In this document: positions 26,354 to 39,291 of the stretch, piece by piece
Layout of the letters: each line of letters starts with the position of its first letter
How positions within the stretch are numbered: position 1 is the first letter of the stretch
Assembly (NCBI RefSeq): GCF_014646915.1
Contig: NZ_BMOE01000002.1
Span: 62,844 to 126,843, forward strand
Length of the DNA stretch: 64,000 bases
Reading direction: 5' to 3'
Source: Deinococcus aquiradiocola
GTDB taxonomy: Bacteria; Deinococcota; Deinococci; Deinococcales; Deinococcaceae
Notes under the pieces: model-generated
Seen by the model: only the letters and a program-made list of their open reading frames with translations
What the model was told of the DNA's origin: nothing
The model's database searches: none
Translations under genes and position numbers: made by a program

Positions 26354-27352
26354 CTAGAAGTTGAACTTGTCGATGTTGGCCTTGTCGAAGGTGTAGGGCG
26401 GCCCGACGATGATCTCGCCGTTCTTGCCGACCGTGTACTCGCCGAGCTTCCCGGCCTTGAACTTCTCGCCTTCCTTGCCGGTGATCTGACCGCTGACGAG
26501 CGCGGCGGCGGCGTACGTGGCGAGGTAGCCGACGTCCGAGGGGTTCCACAGCTGGAAGGCGGTGACGGTCCCGTCCTTCACGAAGGCGCGCATCTGGTTG
26601 GGCGTGCCGAGCCCGGTCAGCATGACCTTGCCCTTCTGCGGGCTGGTGGAGAGGTAGCGCGCGCCGGCGCTGATGCCGACCGTGGTGGGCGAGATGACGC
26701 CCTTCAGGTTCGGGTACGCCTGGATGAGGCCCTGCATCTCGGTGAAGGATTTCTGGTCGTCGTCGTTGCCGTACGCGATCTTGACGAGTTTCATGTCCTT
26801 GTACCTGGGCAGCTTGAGTTCTTCCTGCATCCACTTGATCCAGGTGTTCTGGTTCGTGGCGTTCGGCGTGGCGGACAGCACGGCGATGTCGCCCTTGTAG
26901 CCGATGAGCTTGCCGAGGAGTTGCACCTGCGCGCGCCCGATGCCTTCACTGTTCGCCTGGTTGACGAAGAGCGTACGGCCGGACACGGCCGTGTCGGAGT
27001 CCATGGTGACGATCTTCATGCCGCTGGCCTTGGCGCGCGCCAGGTACGGCAGCAGGGCGTTCGCGTCGTTCGCGGCGAGCACCAGGGCGTCCTGCCGCTG
27101 GGCGATGGCGGTGTTGATGTAGCTGACCTGGCTGCTGGCACCCGCGTCGGACGGGCCGACGACCTTGACGGTCGCGCCGATCTCCTTGCCGGCCTCGGTG
27201 CCGCCGCTCGTCTCGATGACGTTGTACGGGTTGTTGATGTTCTTGGGCAGCAGGGTGATCTTCAGGCCCTTCTTGAGGGCGGGCTGCGCGTAGGCGAGCG
27301 TGGCGGCGGAACCGAGGGCGAGCGCGGACAGGAGCAGGGAACGTGATTTCAT
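26354..27352 (-). CDS. rhaS: Rhamnose ABC transporter, substrate-binding protein
   Basis: 332 residues. A signal peptide (about 1-22, cut near AYAQ) leads to a type-I periplasmic-binding fold. The start LKITLLPKNINNPYNVIETSGG and the phrases KVVGPSDAGASSQVSYINTAI and YGNDDDQKSFTEMQGLI are characteristic of RhaS-type rhamnose-binding proteins (not the E. coli AraC regulator of the same name). It lies after the two permease genes with a 59-bp gap. It acts in the cell envelope and delivers rhamnose to the RhaTPQ complex. Confidence 0.93.
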   Translation of the reverse strand: MKSRSLLLSALALGSAATLAYAQPALKKGLKITLLPKNINNPYNVIETSGGTEAGKEIGATVKVVGPSDAGASSQVSYINTAIAQRQDALVLAANDANALLPYLARAKASGMKIVTMDSDTAVSGRTLFVNQANSEGIGRAQVQLLGKLIGYKGDIAVLSATPNATNQNTWIKWMQEELKLPRYKDMKLVKIAYGNDDDQKSFTEMQGLIQAYPNLKGVISPTTVGISAGARYLSTSPQKGKVMLTGLGTPNQMRAFVKDGTVTAFQLWNPSDVGYLATYAAAALVSGQITGKEGEKFKAGKLGEYTVGKNGEIIVGPPYTFDKANIDKFNF

Positions 27353-27411
27353 ACGACCTCCAGGTCAGGCGTGAGGGGCGAGGACGGTGAAGCCGGGCCG
27401 GGGACTGCAGG

Positions 27412-28401
27412 TCAGGGTGACACGACTTCCCCCCTGAGGCGGCGACGCTGCCGGGCCGCCTGAGCCCGTGCGATGAGGTTCGGCACGAGAACAGAGCCGA
27501 TCAGGAGCAGGCCGGTCACGATGGTGAGGATCTCGTTGCTGACGTCCACGATGGTCAGCGCGCCGTTGATCAGGCCGATCAGGAAGACGGCGAGGACCGC
27601 GCCGATCACGCTGCCCTTCCCGCCGAAGATGCTGACGCCGCCCAGCAGCACGGCCGCGATCACGCCGAGTTCAAAACCGGTGGCGTTGTCGCCACGGGCA
27701 CTGGCGAAGCGGAACGTGTACACGACGCCCGCCAGGGCGGACATCAGGCCCGACATCACGAACAGCAGCAGCTTGGTGCGTTCGACGCGCAGGCCCGAGA
27801 AGCGCGCGGCGACCTCGTTCGACCCGATGGCGTACAGGCTGCGGCCGAACGGCGTGGCGTGCAGGACCACGGCCGTCAGGACGGCCAGGACCGCGCCGAC
27901 CGCGATGGGAATGGGGATCAGGGTGCCGGGCACCGTCCCGAAGCCGAAGTTCGTGTACGCCTGCGGGAAGTCCGCGACGGCGCGGTCGCCGAGCAGCACG
28001 AAGGCCAGCCCGCGGTACAGGGCGAGCGTGCCGATGGTGACGGCCAGTGACGGCAGGCCCAGCCGCGTGACGAGCAGCCCGTTGAGCAGGCCCGCGAGCC
28101 CGCCCGTCATGAAGGCCGCCAGGATCGCGAGCGGCATCGGGACGCCCGCGGCGAACAGCGTGCCCAGGACCGCCGAGCACAGGCCCAGGATGCTGGCCAC
28201 GGACAGGTCGATCTCGGCCACGATCACGAGCAGCGTCATGGTGAGCGCCATCAGCAGCGTCTCGCTGAAGTTCGCGGTCAGGAACGAGATGTTCTGCCCG
28301 GTCAGGAAGTCCTTCGAGAGCAGCCCGCCGCCCAGCAGCGCGACGATCACGAGGACGGTCAGCGTGGTCTCCCAGCCGGGGAGGGTCTTCAGTGCCTTCA
28401 T
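27412..28401 (-). CDS. rhaQ: Rhamnose ABC transporter, permease 2
   Basis: 329 residues with about nine membrane helices, CUT2 permease family. The core signature is VIVAEIDLSVASILGLCSAV (near 65-84), and the C-terminal coupling loop GGVSIFGGKGSVIGAVL is present. The ATG overlaps the stop of the upstream permease as ATGA, which suggests heterodimer assembly with RhaP. The basic C-terminal tail (ARQRRRLRGEVVSP) is cytoplasmic. Assignment to rhamnose rests on the neighbours. Confidence 0.92.
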   Translation of the reverse strand: MKALKTLPGWETTLTVLVIVALLGGGLLSKDFLTGQNISFLTANFSETLLMALTMTLLVIVAEIDLSVASILGLCSAVLGTLFAAGVPMPLAILAAFMTGGLAGLLNGLLVTRLGLPSLAVTIGTLALYRGLAFVLLGDRAVADFPQAYTNFGFGTVPGTLIPIPIAVGAVLAVLTAVVLHATPFGRSLYAIGSNEVAARFSGLRVERTKLLLFVMSGLMSALAGVVYTFRFASARGDNATGFELGVIAAVLLGGVSIFGGKGSVIGAVLAVFLIGLINGALTIVDVSNEILTIVTGLLLIGSVLVPNLIARAQAARQRRRLRGEVVSP

Positions 28402-29441
28402 TTCCGTGTCCCTCCCTGCTGCGGGGCCGCCTGCAGGCGTTTTGCGGCGCGCTTCGAGACGAGCATGTCCACGCTGATCGCGCCGAGCAGCAGCGCGCCC
28501 TGAATGGCCTGCTGGTAGAAGCCGGGGGCGCGCAGCGTCACGAGGGCGCTGCCCATCACGCCCAGCAGCAGCGCGCCGACCCCCGCGCCGAACAGGGTGC
28601 CGACCCCGCCCGCGATGCTGACGCCGCCCACCACGGCCGCCGCGATCACCTGCAACTCCAGTCCCGTTCCGGCCGTGGCGTCCACGGTGCCGAACCGCGC
28701 GAGGTACAGCACGCCCGCGAGGCCCGCGATGGCGCCGCTCAGGACGAAGCCCGTCATGGTGCGCCGCGTGACGCTGATCCCGGCGAGCACCGCCGCCTCG
28801 GCGTTCGAGCCGAGCGCGTAGTACTCGCGCCCGCCGCGCCACGAGCCCAGGTACGCCCCGAAGCCCAGCATGACCACGAACACCAGCAGCACGAGATTCG
28901 GGATGCCCAGCACGCTGCCGGTCCCGAAGGTCAGGAACCCGGCCGGGAGATTCGAGGCGTTGATCTGCCCGCCGTGCACGACGGCGTACGTGACGCCCCG
29001 GAACACGTACAGCGTGCCGAGCGTGGCGACCAGGGCAGGTACCCGCCCGTAGGCGACGAGCAGGCCGTTCACGGCGCCCAGCCCCGCGCCGAGTGCCAGG
29101 CCGAACAGCAGGGCCAGCGGGATCGGCATGCCCGGGTGCGCGGCGAACAGCGAGCCGGTCAGGAAGGCGCTCAGGCCCACCACGCTGCTGATGCTGAGGT
29201 CCACGTGCTTCATCAGCAGGACGACAGTCTCGCCGACCACCAGCAGCGCCACGACCGCCACGTTCAGGAACAGGTCGCGGACGCTGCCACTTCCCAGGAA
29301 CAGCGGGTTGATGGCCGCCGTGCCCAGCGTGACGAGCAGCAGCAGGCCGACCAGTCCGGCCTCGCGGGCCCGCAGCAGGCGGGTGAGCAGGCCCGGCGTG
29401 GCTGGGGAGGCCGGGGAAGGCACGGGATCACTTCTGGTCAT
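28398..29441 (-). CDS. rhaP: Rhamnose ABC transporter, permease 1
   Basis: 347 residues, CUT2-class permease with a short cytoplasmic N-terminus rich in Pro and Ser and about nine membrane helices. The family signature appears as VLLMKHVDLSISSVVGLSAF (about 77-96), and the coupling loop as GGVSIAGGVGTLFGAGV. The ATG at 29441 overlaps the ATPase stop codon, and the stop overlaps the next permease start, so ATPase and both permeases are translated as one coupled set. Confidence 0.92.
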   Translation of the reverse strand: MTRSDPVPSPASPATPGLLTRLLRAREAGLVGLLLLVTLGTAAINPLFLGSGSVRDLFLNVAVVALLVVGETVVLLMKHVDLSISSVVGLSAFLTGSLFAAHPGMPIPLALLFGLALGAGLGAVNGLLVAYGRVPALVATLGTLYVFRGVTYAVVHGGQINASNLPAGFLTFGTGSVLGIPNLVLLVFVVMLGFGAYLGSWRGGREYYALGSNAEAAVLAGISVTRRTMTGFVLSGAIAGLAGVLYLARFGTVDATAGTGLELQVIAAAVVGGVSIAGGVGTLFGAGVGALLLGVMGSALVTLRAPGFYQQAIQGALLLGAISVDMLVSKRAAKRLQAAPQQGGTRK

Positions 29442-31072
29442 CACGCTGCACCATCCACGGTGCCCGCCCGCTGGCCGGTCGCGAGGTACATCACGGCCTC
29501 CTCGCTGCCCTGCTCTCGGCTGAGTTCCCCGACCAGAGCGCCCTCCCGCATGACGAGGATCCGGTCGGCCATGCCGAGCACCTCCGGCAGGTCGCTGCTG
29601 ATCATCAGGACCGCGAGGCCCTGCGCGGCGAGCTGCGCGAGCGTGCGGTGCACCTCGGCCTTCGCGCCCACGTCGATGCCGCGCGTGGGCTCGTCCACGA
29701 TCAGCACGCTGGGGTTCGTGGCGAGCCACTTGGCGAGCACGACCTTCTGCTGGTTCCCGCCCGACAGGCTGCTGGCCGGGTCGCTCAGGCGGTGCGCCTT
29801 GAGCTGCAGCCTGGACGTCCATTCCTGCGCGCTGCGGGCCTCGGCCGTGCGGTTCATCAGCAGACCGCCCGTCAGCCGGTTCAGGATCGCGAGGTTCGCG
29901 TTGCGTTCGATGCTCATGTCCATCACGAGGCCCTGCGCGCGGCGGTCTTCCGGCACGAGGCCCAGTCCGGCGCTCATCACGGCGCGCGGGTTCCCGGCGG
30001 GCAGGACGTGCCCGTTCACCCGGACCTCGCCATCCACGCGGGGGTCCACGCCGAAGATCGCGCGGGCCACCTCGCTGCGGCCCGCGCCGACCAGTCCGGC
30101 CAGCCCGACGATCTCGCCGCGGCGCACCTCGAAGCTGACGTCGCGGAACACGCCCGGCTGCGAGAGGCCGCGCACGCTGAGGGCCACCTCGCCCACCACC
30201 GCGTCGCCGCGCGGGTACAGGTCGCCCAGGTCGCGGCCCACCATCTGCCGCACCACGATGTCCGTGTCGTAGTCGGTGACGGGTCCGCTGCTCACCCACG
30301 TCCCGTCGCGCATGACGGTGACGCGCTGGCACTCCGCGAAGACCTCCTCCAGCCGGTGCGTGATGAACAGCACCGCCGCGCCCCTGGAGCGCAGGGAACG
30401 CACCACCCGGAAGAGCCGCTCGGTCTCCTGCAGCGTCAGGGCGGCCGTGGGCTCGTCCATGATCAGCACGCGGGCGTCCAGCGACAGCGCCTTGGCGATC
30501 TCCACGAGTTGCTGGTCCGCGATGCTCAGGCCCCGCACGGGCCGCGCCGGGTCGAGCGGCACGCCCAGCTCCGCGAGCAGGCCCGACACGCGCCCCCGCA
30601 TGGCCCGCACGTCGATCCGCCCGAACGCGCCGCGCGGCTGGCGACCCATCAGGACGTTCTCCGCGACGCTCAGGTCCGGGAACAGCGTCGGTTCCTGGTA
30701 GATGATCGCGATCCCCGCGTCCCGCGCGTCGGCCGGCGAGTGGAAGTGCCGCTCCACGCCGCCCATCGTGAGTGTGCCCGTGTCGCGGCGGTGCACGCCT
30801 GCCAGGATCTTCACGAAGGTGCTCTTGCCCGCGCCGTTCTCGCCGAGCAGCGCGTGCGCCTCGCCGGGGAAGAGGTCGATGCTCACGTCCCTGAGCGCCT
30901 GCACCGGCCCGAAGGACTTGCCTGCACGGGTGAGGGTCAGCAGGGGCTGGACGCGGTCCATGTCGGCTGTCACTCCGGTGCCGCCAGCCACGGGAACAGA
31001 ACCCGTGACCGATTGCGCCTGCGCGGCAGCGTCCTCGCGGCGACCCGCTCCGCTCGCAGGGCCGTTACTCAA
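29441..31072 (-). CDS. rhaT: Rhamnose ABC transporter, ATP-binding protein
   Basis: About 543 residues with two ATPase domains. Domain 1 has Walker [10 protein letters not shown], signature [15 protein letters not shown] and Walker [10 protein letters not shown]. Domain 2 has the degenerate loop [10 protein letters not shown] and signature [15 protein letters not shown], as in RbsA/MglA-type proteins. TTG 31072 overlaps rhaM by eight bases and adds a low-complexity 37-residue leader. ATG 30961 ([18 protein letters not shown]) would give the usual length of about 506 and may be the true start. It powers rhamnose import. Confidence 0.9.
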   Translation of the reverse strand: MSNGPASGAGRREDAAAQAQSVTGSVPVAGGTGVTADMDRVQPLLTLTRAGKSFGPVQALRDVSIDLFPGEAHALLGENGAGKSTFVKILAGVHRRDTGTLTMGGVERHFHSPADARDAGIAIIYQEPTLFPDLSVAENVLMGRQPRGAFGRIDVRAMRGRVSGLLAELGVPLDPARPVRGLSIADQQLVEIAKALSLDARVLIMDEPTAALTLQETERLFRVVRSLRSRGAAVLFITHRLEEVFAECQRVTVMRDGTWVSSGPVTDYDTDIVVRQMVGRDLGDLYPRGDAVVGEVALSVRGLSQPGVFRDVSFEVRRGEIVGLAGLVGAGRSEVARAIFGVDPRVDGEVRVNGHVLPAGNPRAVMSAGLGLVPEDRRAQGLVMDMSIERNANLAILNRLTGGLLMNRTAEARSAQEWTSRLQLKAHRLSDPASSLSGGNQQKVVLAKWLATNPSVLIVDEPTRGIDVGAKAEVHRTLAQLAAQGLAVLMISSDLPEVLGMADRILVMREGALVGELSREQGSEEAVMYLATGQRAGTVDGAA

Positions 31073-31394
31073 GATGGAACACCTCCTCCAGCTGGAGAAA
31101 CCCCTGGTCGGGCGTGCCCTGGAGCGCCACGAAGAACGGGGCCATCTCCGCCTGCCAGCGGGCGTTCACGTCGGTGCGTGCCATGCCGTCACGGGCGGCC
31201 TGCAGGCTGGGGGTCTCGAAGTAGCCGATCAGCAGGCCGTCCGGGCGCAGGAACAGCGAGTAGTTGTGCCAGCCGGTGTCCCGCAGGGCGGCGAGCATGT
31301 CGGGCCAGACGTGGCGGTGGCGGTCCCGGTAGTCGTCCAGGCGGTCGGGGTGCACCTGGAGCTGAAAGCAGACGCGTTGGTGGGGAGTGGACAT
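31065..31394 (-). CDS. rhaM: L-rhamnose mutarotase
   Basis: 109 residues. RhaM interconverts alpha and beta L-rhamnose so that the isomerase gets its preferred anomer. The dimeric alpha-beta barrel family is recognised by [21 protein letters not shown] with its catalytic-site His, the WPDML helix and the [20 protein letters not shown] strand pair. First gene of the minus-strand importer operon, with GGAGG upstream of the ATG. The promoter region is shared with the divergent DeoR regulator. Confidence 0.95.
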   Translation of the reverse strand: MSTPHQRVCFQLQVHPDRLDDYRDRHRHVWPDMLAALRDTGWHNYSLFLRPDGLLIGYFETPSLQAARDGMARTDVNARWQAEMAPFFVALQGTPDQGFLQLEEVFHLE

Positions 31395-31448
31395 GGGCCT
31401 CCGGGAGCAGCCTGGGGGGCTGCGGCTGGGTTATGGGTCGGGATTGAC

Positions 31449-31518
31449 TGAATCATTCAACACCATCACACAGAACATTGCAAGACCTTGTCACTTTTTG
31501 TTGGAGTCGTGTTAGGAT
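31449..31518. promoter_or_regulatory. Divergent rhamnose promoters and likely operator
   Basis: Minus strand: TTGCAA (31483-31478), a 17-bp spacer and TTGAAT (31460-31455) form the importer promoter. Its -10 is overlapped by the palindrome TGAATCATTCA (31449-31459), a good operator candidate for the adjacent DeoR protein. Plus strand: TAGGAT (31513-31518) ends six bases before ATG 31525, so the regulator mRNA is probably leaderless. TTGTCA (31488-31493) is a possible but widely spaced -35. Confidence 0.65.
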
Positions 31519-31524
31519 CGGGGC

Positions 31525-32301
31525 ATGTCCAACGAAGTCACGGGCCCGCTGCCAGGAAGGCAGCAGGACATCCTGCGGCGTGCCCTCACCCACAACGTCG
31601 TCCGCATCAAGGACCTCGCCGCCGAACTCGGCGTGCACGAGATGACCGTCCGCCGCGACATCGACGCCCTGTGCGAACAGGGCCGACTCCAGCGCGTGCA
31701 CGGCGGCGCGCAGATGCTCGAACGCACCGCCGAGGAACTCTCCCAGACCCTGCGCGCCGGGCAGAACGTCGAAGCCAAGGAACGCATCGCCCGCGCCGCC
31801 CTGGGACTCATCCAGGACGGCGACACCGTCGCGCTGGACGCCAGCACCACCAGCCTCGCCCTCGCCCGGCTGCTCCCCACCCGCAAGGTGCAGGCCATCG
31901 CCTGCAGCCTCGACGCCGCGAACGTCCTCGCTGCCGGAGGCGTGCCGTTCCTGATGGTCGGCGGGAACTTCCACGCCCCCGCACGCTCCTTCGTGGGTGC
32001 GTTCTTTCTCGACACGCTCGCACGGCTCCACCCGGACCTCGTGTTCTTCAGCGCCAAGGGGTACGCGCCCGGCGCGGGCTTCACCGACCCGCACCTCCCG
32101 GAGGTCGGCAGCAAGCAGGCCCTGATCCGGTCGGGCAGCAGCGTCGTCGCCCTGCTCGACCACAGCAAGTTCGGCCGCCGCGCCCTGGCGACCATCGCCA
32201 CGCACGCCGACGTGAACACCCTCATCACCGACGCCGACCCGGGCGACGACACCCGCGCGCAGCTCGACACCGACGACATCCAGCTCATCCTCGCCCCGTA
32301 A
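31525..32301 (+). CDS. DeoR-family rhamnose regulator
   Basis: 258 residues. The N-terminal DeoR winged helix (about 10-65) reads [22 protein letters not shown] followed by the wing LQRVHGGAQ. The effector domain (about 80-250) has the sugar-phosphate site motifs [20 protein letters not shown] and [10 protein letters not shown]. DeoR repressors are released by a phosphorylated sugar, here perhaps rhamnulose 1-phosphate. It is the first gene of the catabolic operon and faces the importer operon, so it probably controls both. The ligand is inferred. Confidence 0.92.
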   Translation: MSNEVTGPLPGRQQDILRRALTHNVVRIKDLAAELGVHEMTVRRDIDALCEQGRLQRVHGGAQMLERTAEELSQTLRAGQNVEAKERIARAALGLIQDGDTVALDASTTSLALARLLPTRKVQAIACSLDAANVLAAGGVPFLMVGGNFHAPARSFVGAFFLDTLARLHPDLVFFSAKGYAPGAGFTDPHLPEVGSKQALIRSGSSVVALLDHSKFGRRALATIATHADVNTLITDADPGDDTRAQLDTDDIQLILAP

Positions 32302-32312
32302 CGGAGACCCCC

Positions 32313-33524
32313 ATGACACGATTGACTGCCCCCCTCGACGCCGCCCTCTCGCGGCAACGCATCGAGACGCCCAGCTGGGGCTACGGCAACAGCGGCACCC
32401 GCTTCAAGACCTTCGCCGCTCCCGGCGCGGCCCGGGACGTGTCCGAAAAGATCGACGACGCCGCCGAGGTGCACCGCCTGACCGGCATCGCGCCCAGCGT
32501 CGCCCTGCACATCCCCTGGGACGAGGTGGACGACTACGCGGCCCTGGGACAGTACGCGCGGGAACGCGGGGTGAGCATCGGCGCGATCAACCCGAACGTC
32601 TTCCAGGACGATGTCTACCGGCTCGGCAGCGTCACGCACCCCGACGAGGCGGTGCGCGAGCAGGCCGTTTCTCACCTGCTGGACTGCGTGGAGGTCATGC
32701 GGCAGACCGGCAGCCGCGACCTGTCGCTGTGGTTCGCGGACGGCACCAACTACGCCGGGCAGGACGACCTGCGCCGCCGCAAGCACGCCATGCGCGCCGC
32801 CCTGAAGCGCGTCCACGACGCACTCCCCGACGGGGGCCGCATGCTGGTCGAGTACAAGCTCTTCGAGCCCGCGTTCTACGCGACCGACCTGTTCGACTGG
32901 GGCGCCGCGTACGCGCACTGCGTCGCCATCGGCGAGAAGGCGCAGGTGCTCGTCGACCTGGGGCACCACGCGCAGGGCGTGAACATCGAGCAGATCGTCG
33001 CGTTCCTGCTCGACGAGGGCCGCCTGGGCGGCTTCCACTTCAACGCCCGGCGCTACGCGGACGACGACCTGATCGTCGGCACGGGCAACCCCTTCGAGCT
33101 GTTCTGCATCTACGCCGAACTCGTCGCCGCAGGGCACGCGGACGACCAGATCACGCGCCGCACCGCGCAGAACGTCGCGTACATGATCGACCAGAGCCAC
33201 AACATCGAACCCAAAGTCGAGGCGATGCTGCAGTCGGTGCTGAACTGCCAGGACGCGTACGCCAAGGCCCTCCTGATCGACCGGGACGCGCTGCGGGCCG
33301 CGCAGCAGGCGGGGGACGTGCTCGCCGCGCACCGTGCCCTGACCGACGCGTTCCGGACCGACGTGCGGCCCCTGCTGGCCGAGTGGCGGGACGTGCACGG
33401 CCTGCCGAGCGACCCCATCGCCGCGCACCGCGCCAGCGGGTACCAGGCGACGGTCGCCCGCGAGCGCGGCACCGCGCAGGGCGGCGGCGGCTACCCCGTC
33501 AGGGAGAAGACCCTCACGCGCTGA
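32313..33524 (+). CDS. rhaI: L-rhamnose isomerase
   Basis: About 403 residues from ATG 32313. It converts L-rhamnose to L-rhamnulose in a Mn2+/Zn2+-dependent TIM barrel. It is the RhaI type of rhizobia and Pseudomonas stutzeri rather than E. coli RhaA. Motifs for metal binding are visible: the Glu in [14 protein letters not shown], the Asp/His of [13 protein letters not shown] and [15 protein letters not shown]. It follows the DeoR gene after 11 bases and precedes the aldolase fusion by 50 bases. Confidence 0.94.
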   Translation: MTRLTAPLDAALSRQRIETPSWGYGNSGTRFKTFAAPGAARDVSEKIDDAAEVHRLTGIAPSVALHIPWDEVDDYAALGQYARERGVSIGAINPNVFQDDVYRLGSVTHPDEAVREQAVSHLLDCVEVMRQTGSRDLSLWFADGTNYAGQDDLRRRKHAMRAALKRVHDALPDGGRMLVEYKLFEPAFYATDLFDWGAAYAHCVAIGEKAQVLVDLGHHAQGVNIEQIVAFLLDEGRLGGFHFNARRYADDDLIVGTGNPFELFCIYAELVAAGHADDQITRRTAQNVAYMIDQSHNIEPKVEAMLQSVLNCQDAYAKALLIDRDALRAAQQAGDVLAAHRALTDAFRTDVRPLLAEWRDVHGLPSDPIAAHRASGYQATVARERGTAQGGGGYPVREKTLTR

Positions 33525-33574
33525 CCTGCCGACCGTCCGCCCTGCCTCTCCCCCCATCCACAGGAGTCCACATC

Positions 33575-35645
<2,071 letters not shown>

Positions 35646-35656
<11 letters not shown>

Positions 35657-37121
35657 GGTGAGCGGCGCATCCACCCGGCACGTCGCCATCGACCTGGGCG
35701 CGTCGAGCGGCCGGGTGGCACTGGGCACCGTGCACGGCGGGCAGCTGGAGGTGGAGGTGCTGCACCGCTTCCCGAACGGTGGCGTGCCCGTGAACGGTGG
35801 CCTGCAGTGGGACATCCTGGGCCTGTGGCGCGAGGTGCTGCACGGCCTGACGCTGGCCGGGCGGCGCGGCGAGATCGCCAGCGTCGGCGTGAACTCCTGG
35901 GCGGTCGATTACGGCCTGCTCGACACGCACGGCGAGCTGCTGAGCGGCGTGCACCACTACCGCTCGCCGCGCCTGGACGGCGTGATGGAGCGTGTCCGCG
36001 CAAAGCTGGGCAACGACGCCATCTACCGTGCGACGGGCATCCAGTTCCTGCCGTTCAACACGCTGTACCAGCTGGCCGCCGAGAGACCGGAACGGCTGGC
36101 GGAGGCGCAGGTGCTGCTGATGGTGCCGGACCTGCTGCACTTCTGGCTGTGCGGCGCCAAGGTCACCGAACGCACGAACGCCAGCACCACGCAGCTGTAC
36201 GACCCGCGCACGGGCGACTGGGCGTGGGCACTGGTGGACGCCGCCGGGATCCCCCGCGCGCTGCTGCCGCGCATCGTGGAGCCCGGCACGGACCTGGGCG
36301 CGCTGCGGCCCGAGGTGGCGGCCGAGACGGGCCTGACCGGCACGCACGTCATCGCCCCCGCCACGCACGACACCGCGTCCGCCGTGGCCGCCGTGCCCGC
36401 GGGCGAGAATCCCGGCTGGGCGTACGTGTCGAGCGGCACGTGGAGCCTCGTGGGGGTGGAATCACCGCGCCCTGTGCTGGGGGGCGCGGCACGCACCATG
36501 AACCTCACGAACGAGGCGGGCATCGGCGGCACCACCCGGCTGCTGAAGAACGTGATGGGCCTGTGGATCGTGCAGGAATGCCGCCGCGCGTGGAACGCCG
36601 AGTTCGGGGCACTCTACGCGGACGCGGCTGCCCTCCCGGCTGGCGGCTCCGTGTTCGACCCGGACGACGCGCGCTTCCTCGCGCCCGGCACGGACATGCC
36701 GGGGCGCGTGCAGGCCGCGTGCCGCGACACCGGCCAGCCCGTGCCCCAGTCACCGCCCGAGATCGTGCGCTGCGTCCTCGACAGCCTCGCGCGCCGCATC
36801 GCGGACGTGCTGGACGGCCTGGAGGCGGTGACGGGCACGCCCGTCGACACGCTGTACGTGGTGGGCGGCGGCTCGCAGGGCGACCTGCTCAACCAGCTGA
36901 CAGCGGACGCGACCGGCCGCCCGGTGGTCGCCGGGCCGGTCGAGGCGACGCTGATCGGCAACCTGCTCGTGCAGGCGCAGGCGGGCGGACACCTGGGCGG
37001 CATGCGCCTGCGGGACGTGGTGCGGGCCAGCAGCGACCTCCAGACCTTCACGCCATCCTCAGGCCAGGCCCGTGCGCCGCGCGCCGGAACGCGGCAGACT
37101 GGGCGTGGGGTGACGCCTTGA
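35646..37121 (+). CDS. rhaB: Rhamnulokinase
   Basis: 491 residues, FGGY kinase family. It phosphorylates L-rhamnulose at O1 with ATP. The N-terminal phosphate-binding motif is AIDLGASSGRVALG (14-27), followed by VGVNSWAVDYGLLD with the catalytic Asp, and the second-domain motifs SSGTWSLVGVE and VVGGGSQGDLLNQLTAD. The ATG lies 11 bases inside the end of the aldolase gene and the TGA overlaps the lutA TTG start, so the whole pathway is translated as a chain. Confidence 0.96.
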
Positions 37122-37861
37122 AAATCGACCTGTTCATCACCTGCCTGAACGACGCCCTGTTCCCGAAGACCGGGCAGGCGACGGTATCGCTCCTCGAACG
37201 CCTGGGCCACGAGGTGCGCTTCAACGCCGCGCAGACGTGCTGCGGGCAGATGCACCTGAACACCGGCTACCGCGCGGACGCCCTGAGCCTGGTGCGCAAG
37301 TTCGTGAACGACTTCCGGGACGCCGAGGTGATCGTCCTGCCGAGCGGCTCGTGCGCCGCCATGCTGCGCGAACTCGCGCCCGACGCCGCCCACTGGGAGG
37401 GCGACGAGGCCCTGCGGAGTGAGGTGCTGGAGCTCTCCGGCCGCATCTACGAGCTGAGCGAGTTCCTCGTGAAGAAGCTGGGCGTCGAGGACGTCGGCGC
37501 GGCGTACCCGCACCGCGTCACGTATCACCCGACGTGCCACGCCATGCGCTCGCTGCACGTCGGGGACGCGCCCCTGAGACTGCTGCGGAACGTACGCGGC
37601 CTGACGCTGCTCCCCCTCCCGCATGCGGACGAGTGCTGCGGGTTCGGCGGCACCTTCAGCGTCAAGAACCCCGACGTGAGCACCGCCATGCTGGCCGACA
37701 AGGCCCGCCACATCCTGGAGACCGGCGCGGAGGCCTGCACCGCCGGGGACAACTCCTGCCTGATGCACATCGGCGGGGGGCTCCACCGGTTAAGAAGTGG
37801 GGCCAGGACCGTGCACCTCGCGGAGATCCTCGCGAGCACCCCTGGGCAGGTGTGGGCGTGA
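37118..37861 (+). CDS. lutA: Lactate utilisation protein LutA
   Basis: 247 residues with two CCG domains: ITCLNDALFP with TCCGQMH (about 8-45) and VTYHPTCHAMRSL with ADECCGFGGTF (about 138-185). This is the glycolate oxidase subunit F/heterodisulfide reductase-like part of the LutABC L-lactate dehydrogenase complex, which binds Fe-S clusters. The start is TTG 37118 inside the rhaB stop (TTGA). Placed behind the lactaldehyde-forming enzymes, it likely oxidises the L-lactate made from rhamnose. Confidence 0.93.
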   Translation: MKIDLFITCLNDALFPKTGQATVSLLERLGHEVRFNAAQTCCGQMHLNTGYRADALSLVRKFVNDFRDAEVIVLPSGSCAAMLRELAPDAAHWEGDEALRSEVLELSGRIYELSEFLVKKLGVEDVGAAYPHRVTYHPTCHAMRSLHVGDAPLRLLRNVRGLTLLPLPHADECCGFGGTFSVKNPDVSTAMLADKARHILETGAEACTAGDNSCLMHIGGGLHRLRSGARTVHLAEILASTPGQVWA

Positions 37862-39291
37862 GCGGCCTGCACCCCGCCCGGCCCTTCCCCGAGGCCGCGA
37901 AGTCGGAGGTCAACAACCCGCAGCTCCGGGCGAACCTCCGCAAGGTCACGAATACCATCCGCGAGAAGCGTCTGCGGGCGGTGGGGGAACTGCCGCACTG
38001 GGAGGAGTTGCGTGTGCTGGGCGCGGCCACCAAGGACGCCTCGCTGGCGCACCTGAGCGACCGGCTGCTGGAACTGGAGGCGAGCGTCAAAGCGCGCGGC
38101 GGGCACGTGCACTGGGCGCGCGACGCGGCCGAGGCGCGCGAGCTCGTGGCGCAGATCGCGCAGGGGCACGGGGTCACGGAGCTCATCAAGGTCAAGAGCA
38201 TCACGTCCGACGAGATCGAGCTGAACAGGGCGCTGGACGCGCACGGCATCCACGCCATCGAGACGGACCTCGCGGAACTGATCGTGCAGCTGTCGCACGA
38301 CACGCCGAGCCACATCCTGGTGCCCGCCATCCACCGCAACCGCGCCGAGATCCAGGCGCTGTTCAACCGTGAACTCGGCGACCCGGAGCACCTGTCGGAC
38401 GACCCCGCCGTGCTGGCCGGGGCGGCGCGGCGCTACCTGCGGCAGAAGTTCCTGACCACGAAGATGGCGGTGTCCGGCGCGAACTTCGCCATCGCCGACA
38501 CGGGAACCGTGTGCGTGGTGGAATCCGAGGGCAACGGCCGCATGTGCGTGACGCTGCCGGAAGTGCTCGTCAGCATCATGGGCATCGAGAAGGTGCTGGG
38601 GACGTGGGAGGACATCTCCGTGTTCATGGAGCTGCTCCCGCGCAGCAGCACGGCGGAGCGCATGAACCCGTACACGTCGTTCTGGAGTGGCGTGACGCCG
38701 GGCGACGGCCCTCAGGAATTCCACCTGATCCTGCTCGACAACGGCCGCACCGACGTCCTGGCCGACGAGGTCGGGCGGCAGACGCTGCGCTGCATCCGCT
38801 GCTCGGCGTGCCTGAACGTCTGCCCCGTGTACGAGCGGGCGGGCGGCCACGCGTACGGCAGCGTCTACCCCGGCCCGATCGGCGCGATCCTCACGCCGCA
38901 GTTGCTGCACATGGACGACAAAAATGCCAACACCCTGCCCGGCGCGTCCAGCCTGTGCGGGGCGTGCTTCGACGCGTGCCCGGTGCGCATCAACATCCCG
39001 CAGGTGCTCATCTACCTGCGCGGCGAGGCGAATGGGCACAAGGGCACGACGCTGGAATCCGTGGCGATGGGCGCGGCGCGCTACGCCATGAGCGAGGGCT
39101 GGCGCTTCGAGGGCGCCGTGAAGCTCGCCCGGGCCGGGCAGGGGCCGCTCGTGCACGGCGGGCAGATCACGGCCCTGCCGGGCCTGCTGGGCGGGTGGAC
39201 GCAGAGCCGCGACCTCGCCCCGTTCCCGCCGCAGAGCTTCCGGGAGTGGTGGCGGGAGCGGGAAGCGGAAGGCGCAGGAGGGGAACCGTGA
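37858..39291 (+). CDS. lutB: Lactate utilisation protein LutB
   Basis: 477 residues. The N-terminal LUD domain (about 20-300) is followed by two [4Fe-4S] motifs, CIRCSACLNVCPVY (about 312-325) and CGACFDACPVRI (about 362-373), and a helical C-terminus. It is the central iron-sulfur subunit that links LutA and LutC and passes electrons onward. The GTG start overlaps lutA as GTGA and the stop overlaps lutC as GTGA, so subunits are made in fixed ratio. Confidence 0.95.
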   Translation: MSGLHPARPFPEAAKSEVNNPQLRANLRKVTNTIREKRLRAVGELPHWEELRVLGAATKDASLAHLSDRLLELEASVKARGGHVHWARDAAEARELVAQIAQGHGVTELIKVKSITSDEIELNRALDAHGIHAIETDLAELIVQLSHDTPSHILVPAIHRNRAEIQALFNRELGDPEHLSDDPAVLAGAARRYLRQKFLTTKMAVSGANFAIADTGTVCVVESEGNGRMCVTLPEVLVSIMGIEKVLGTWEDISVFMELLPRSSTAERMNPYTSFWSGVTPGDGPQEFHLILLDNGRTDVLADEVGRQTLRCIRCSACLNVCPVYERAGGHAYGSVYPGPIGAILTPQLLHMDDKNANTLPGASSLCGACFDACPVRINIPQVLIYLRGEANGHKGTTLESVAMGAARYAMSEGWRFEGAVKLARAGQGPLVHGGQITALPGLLGGWTQSRDLAPFPPQSFREWWREREAEGAGGEP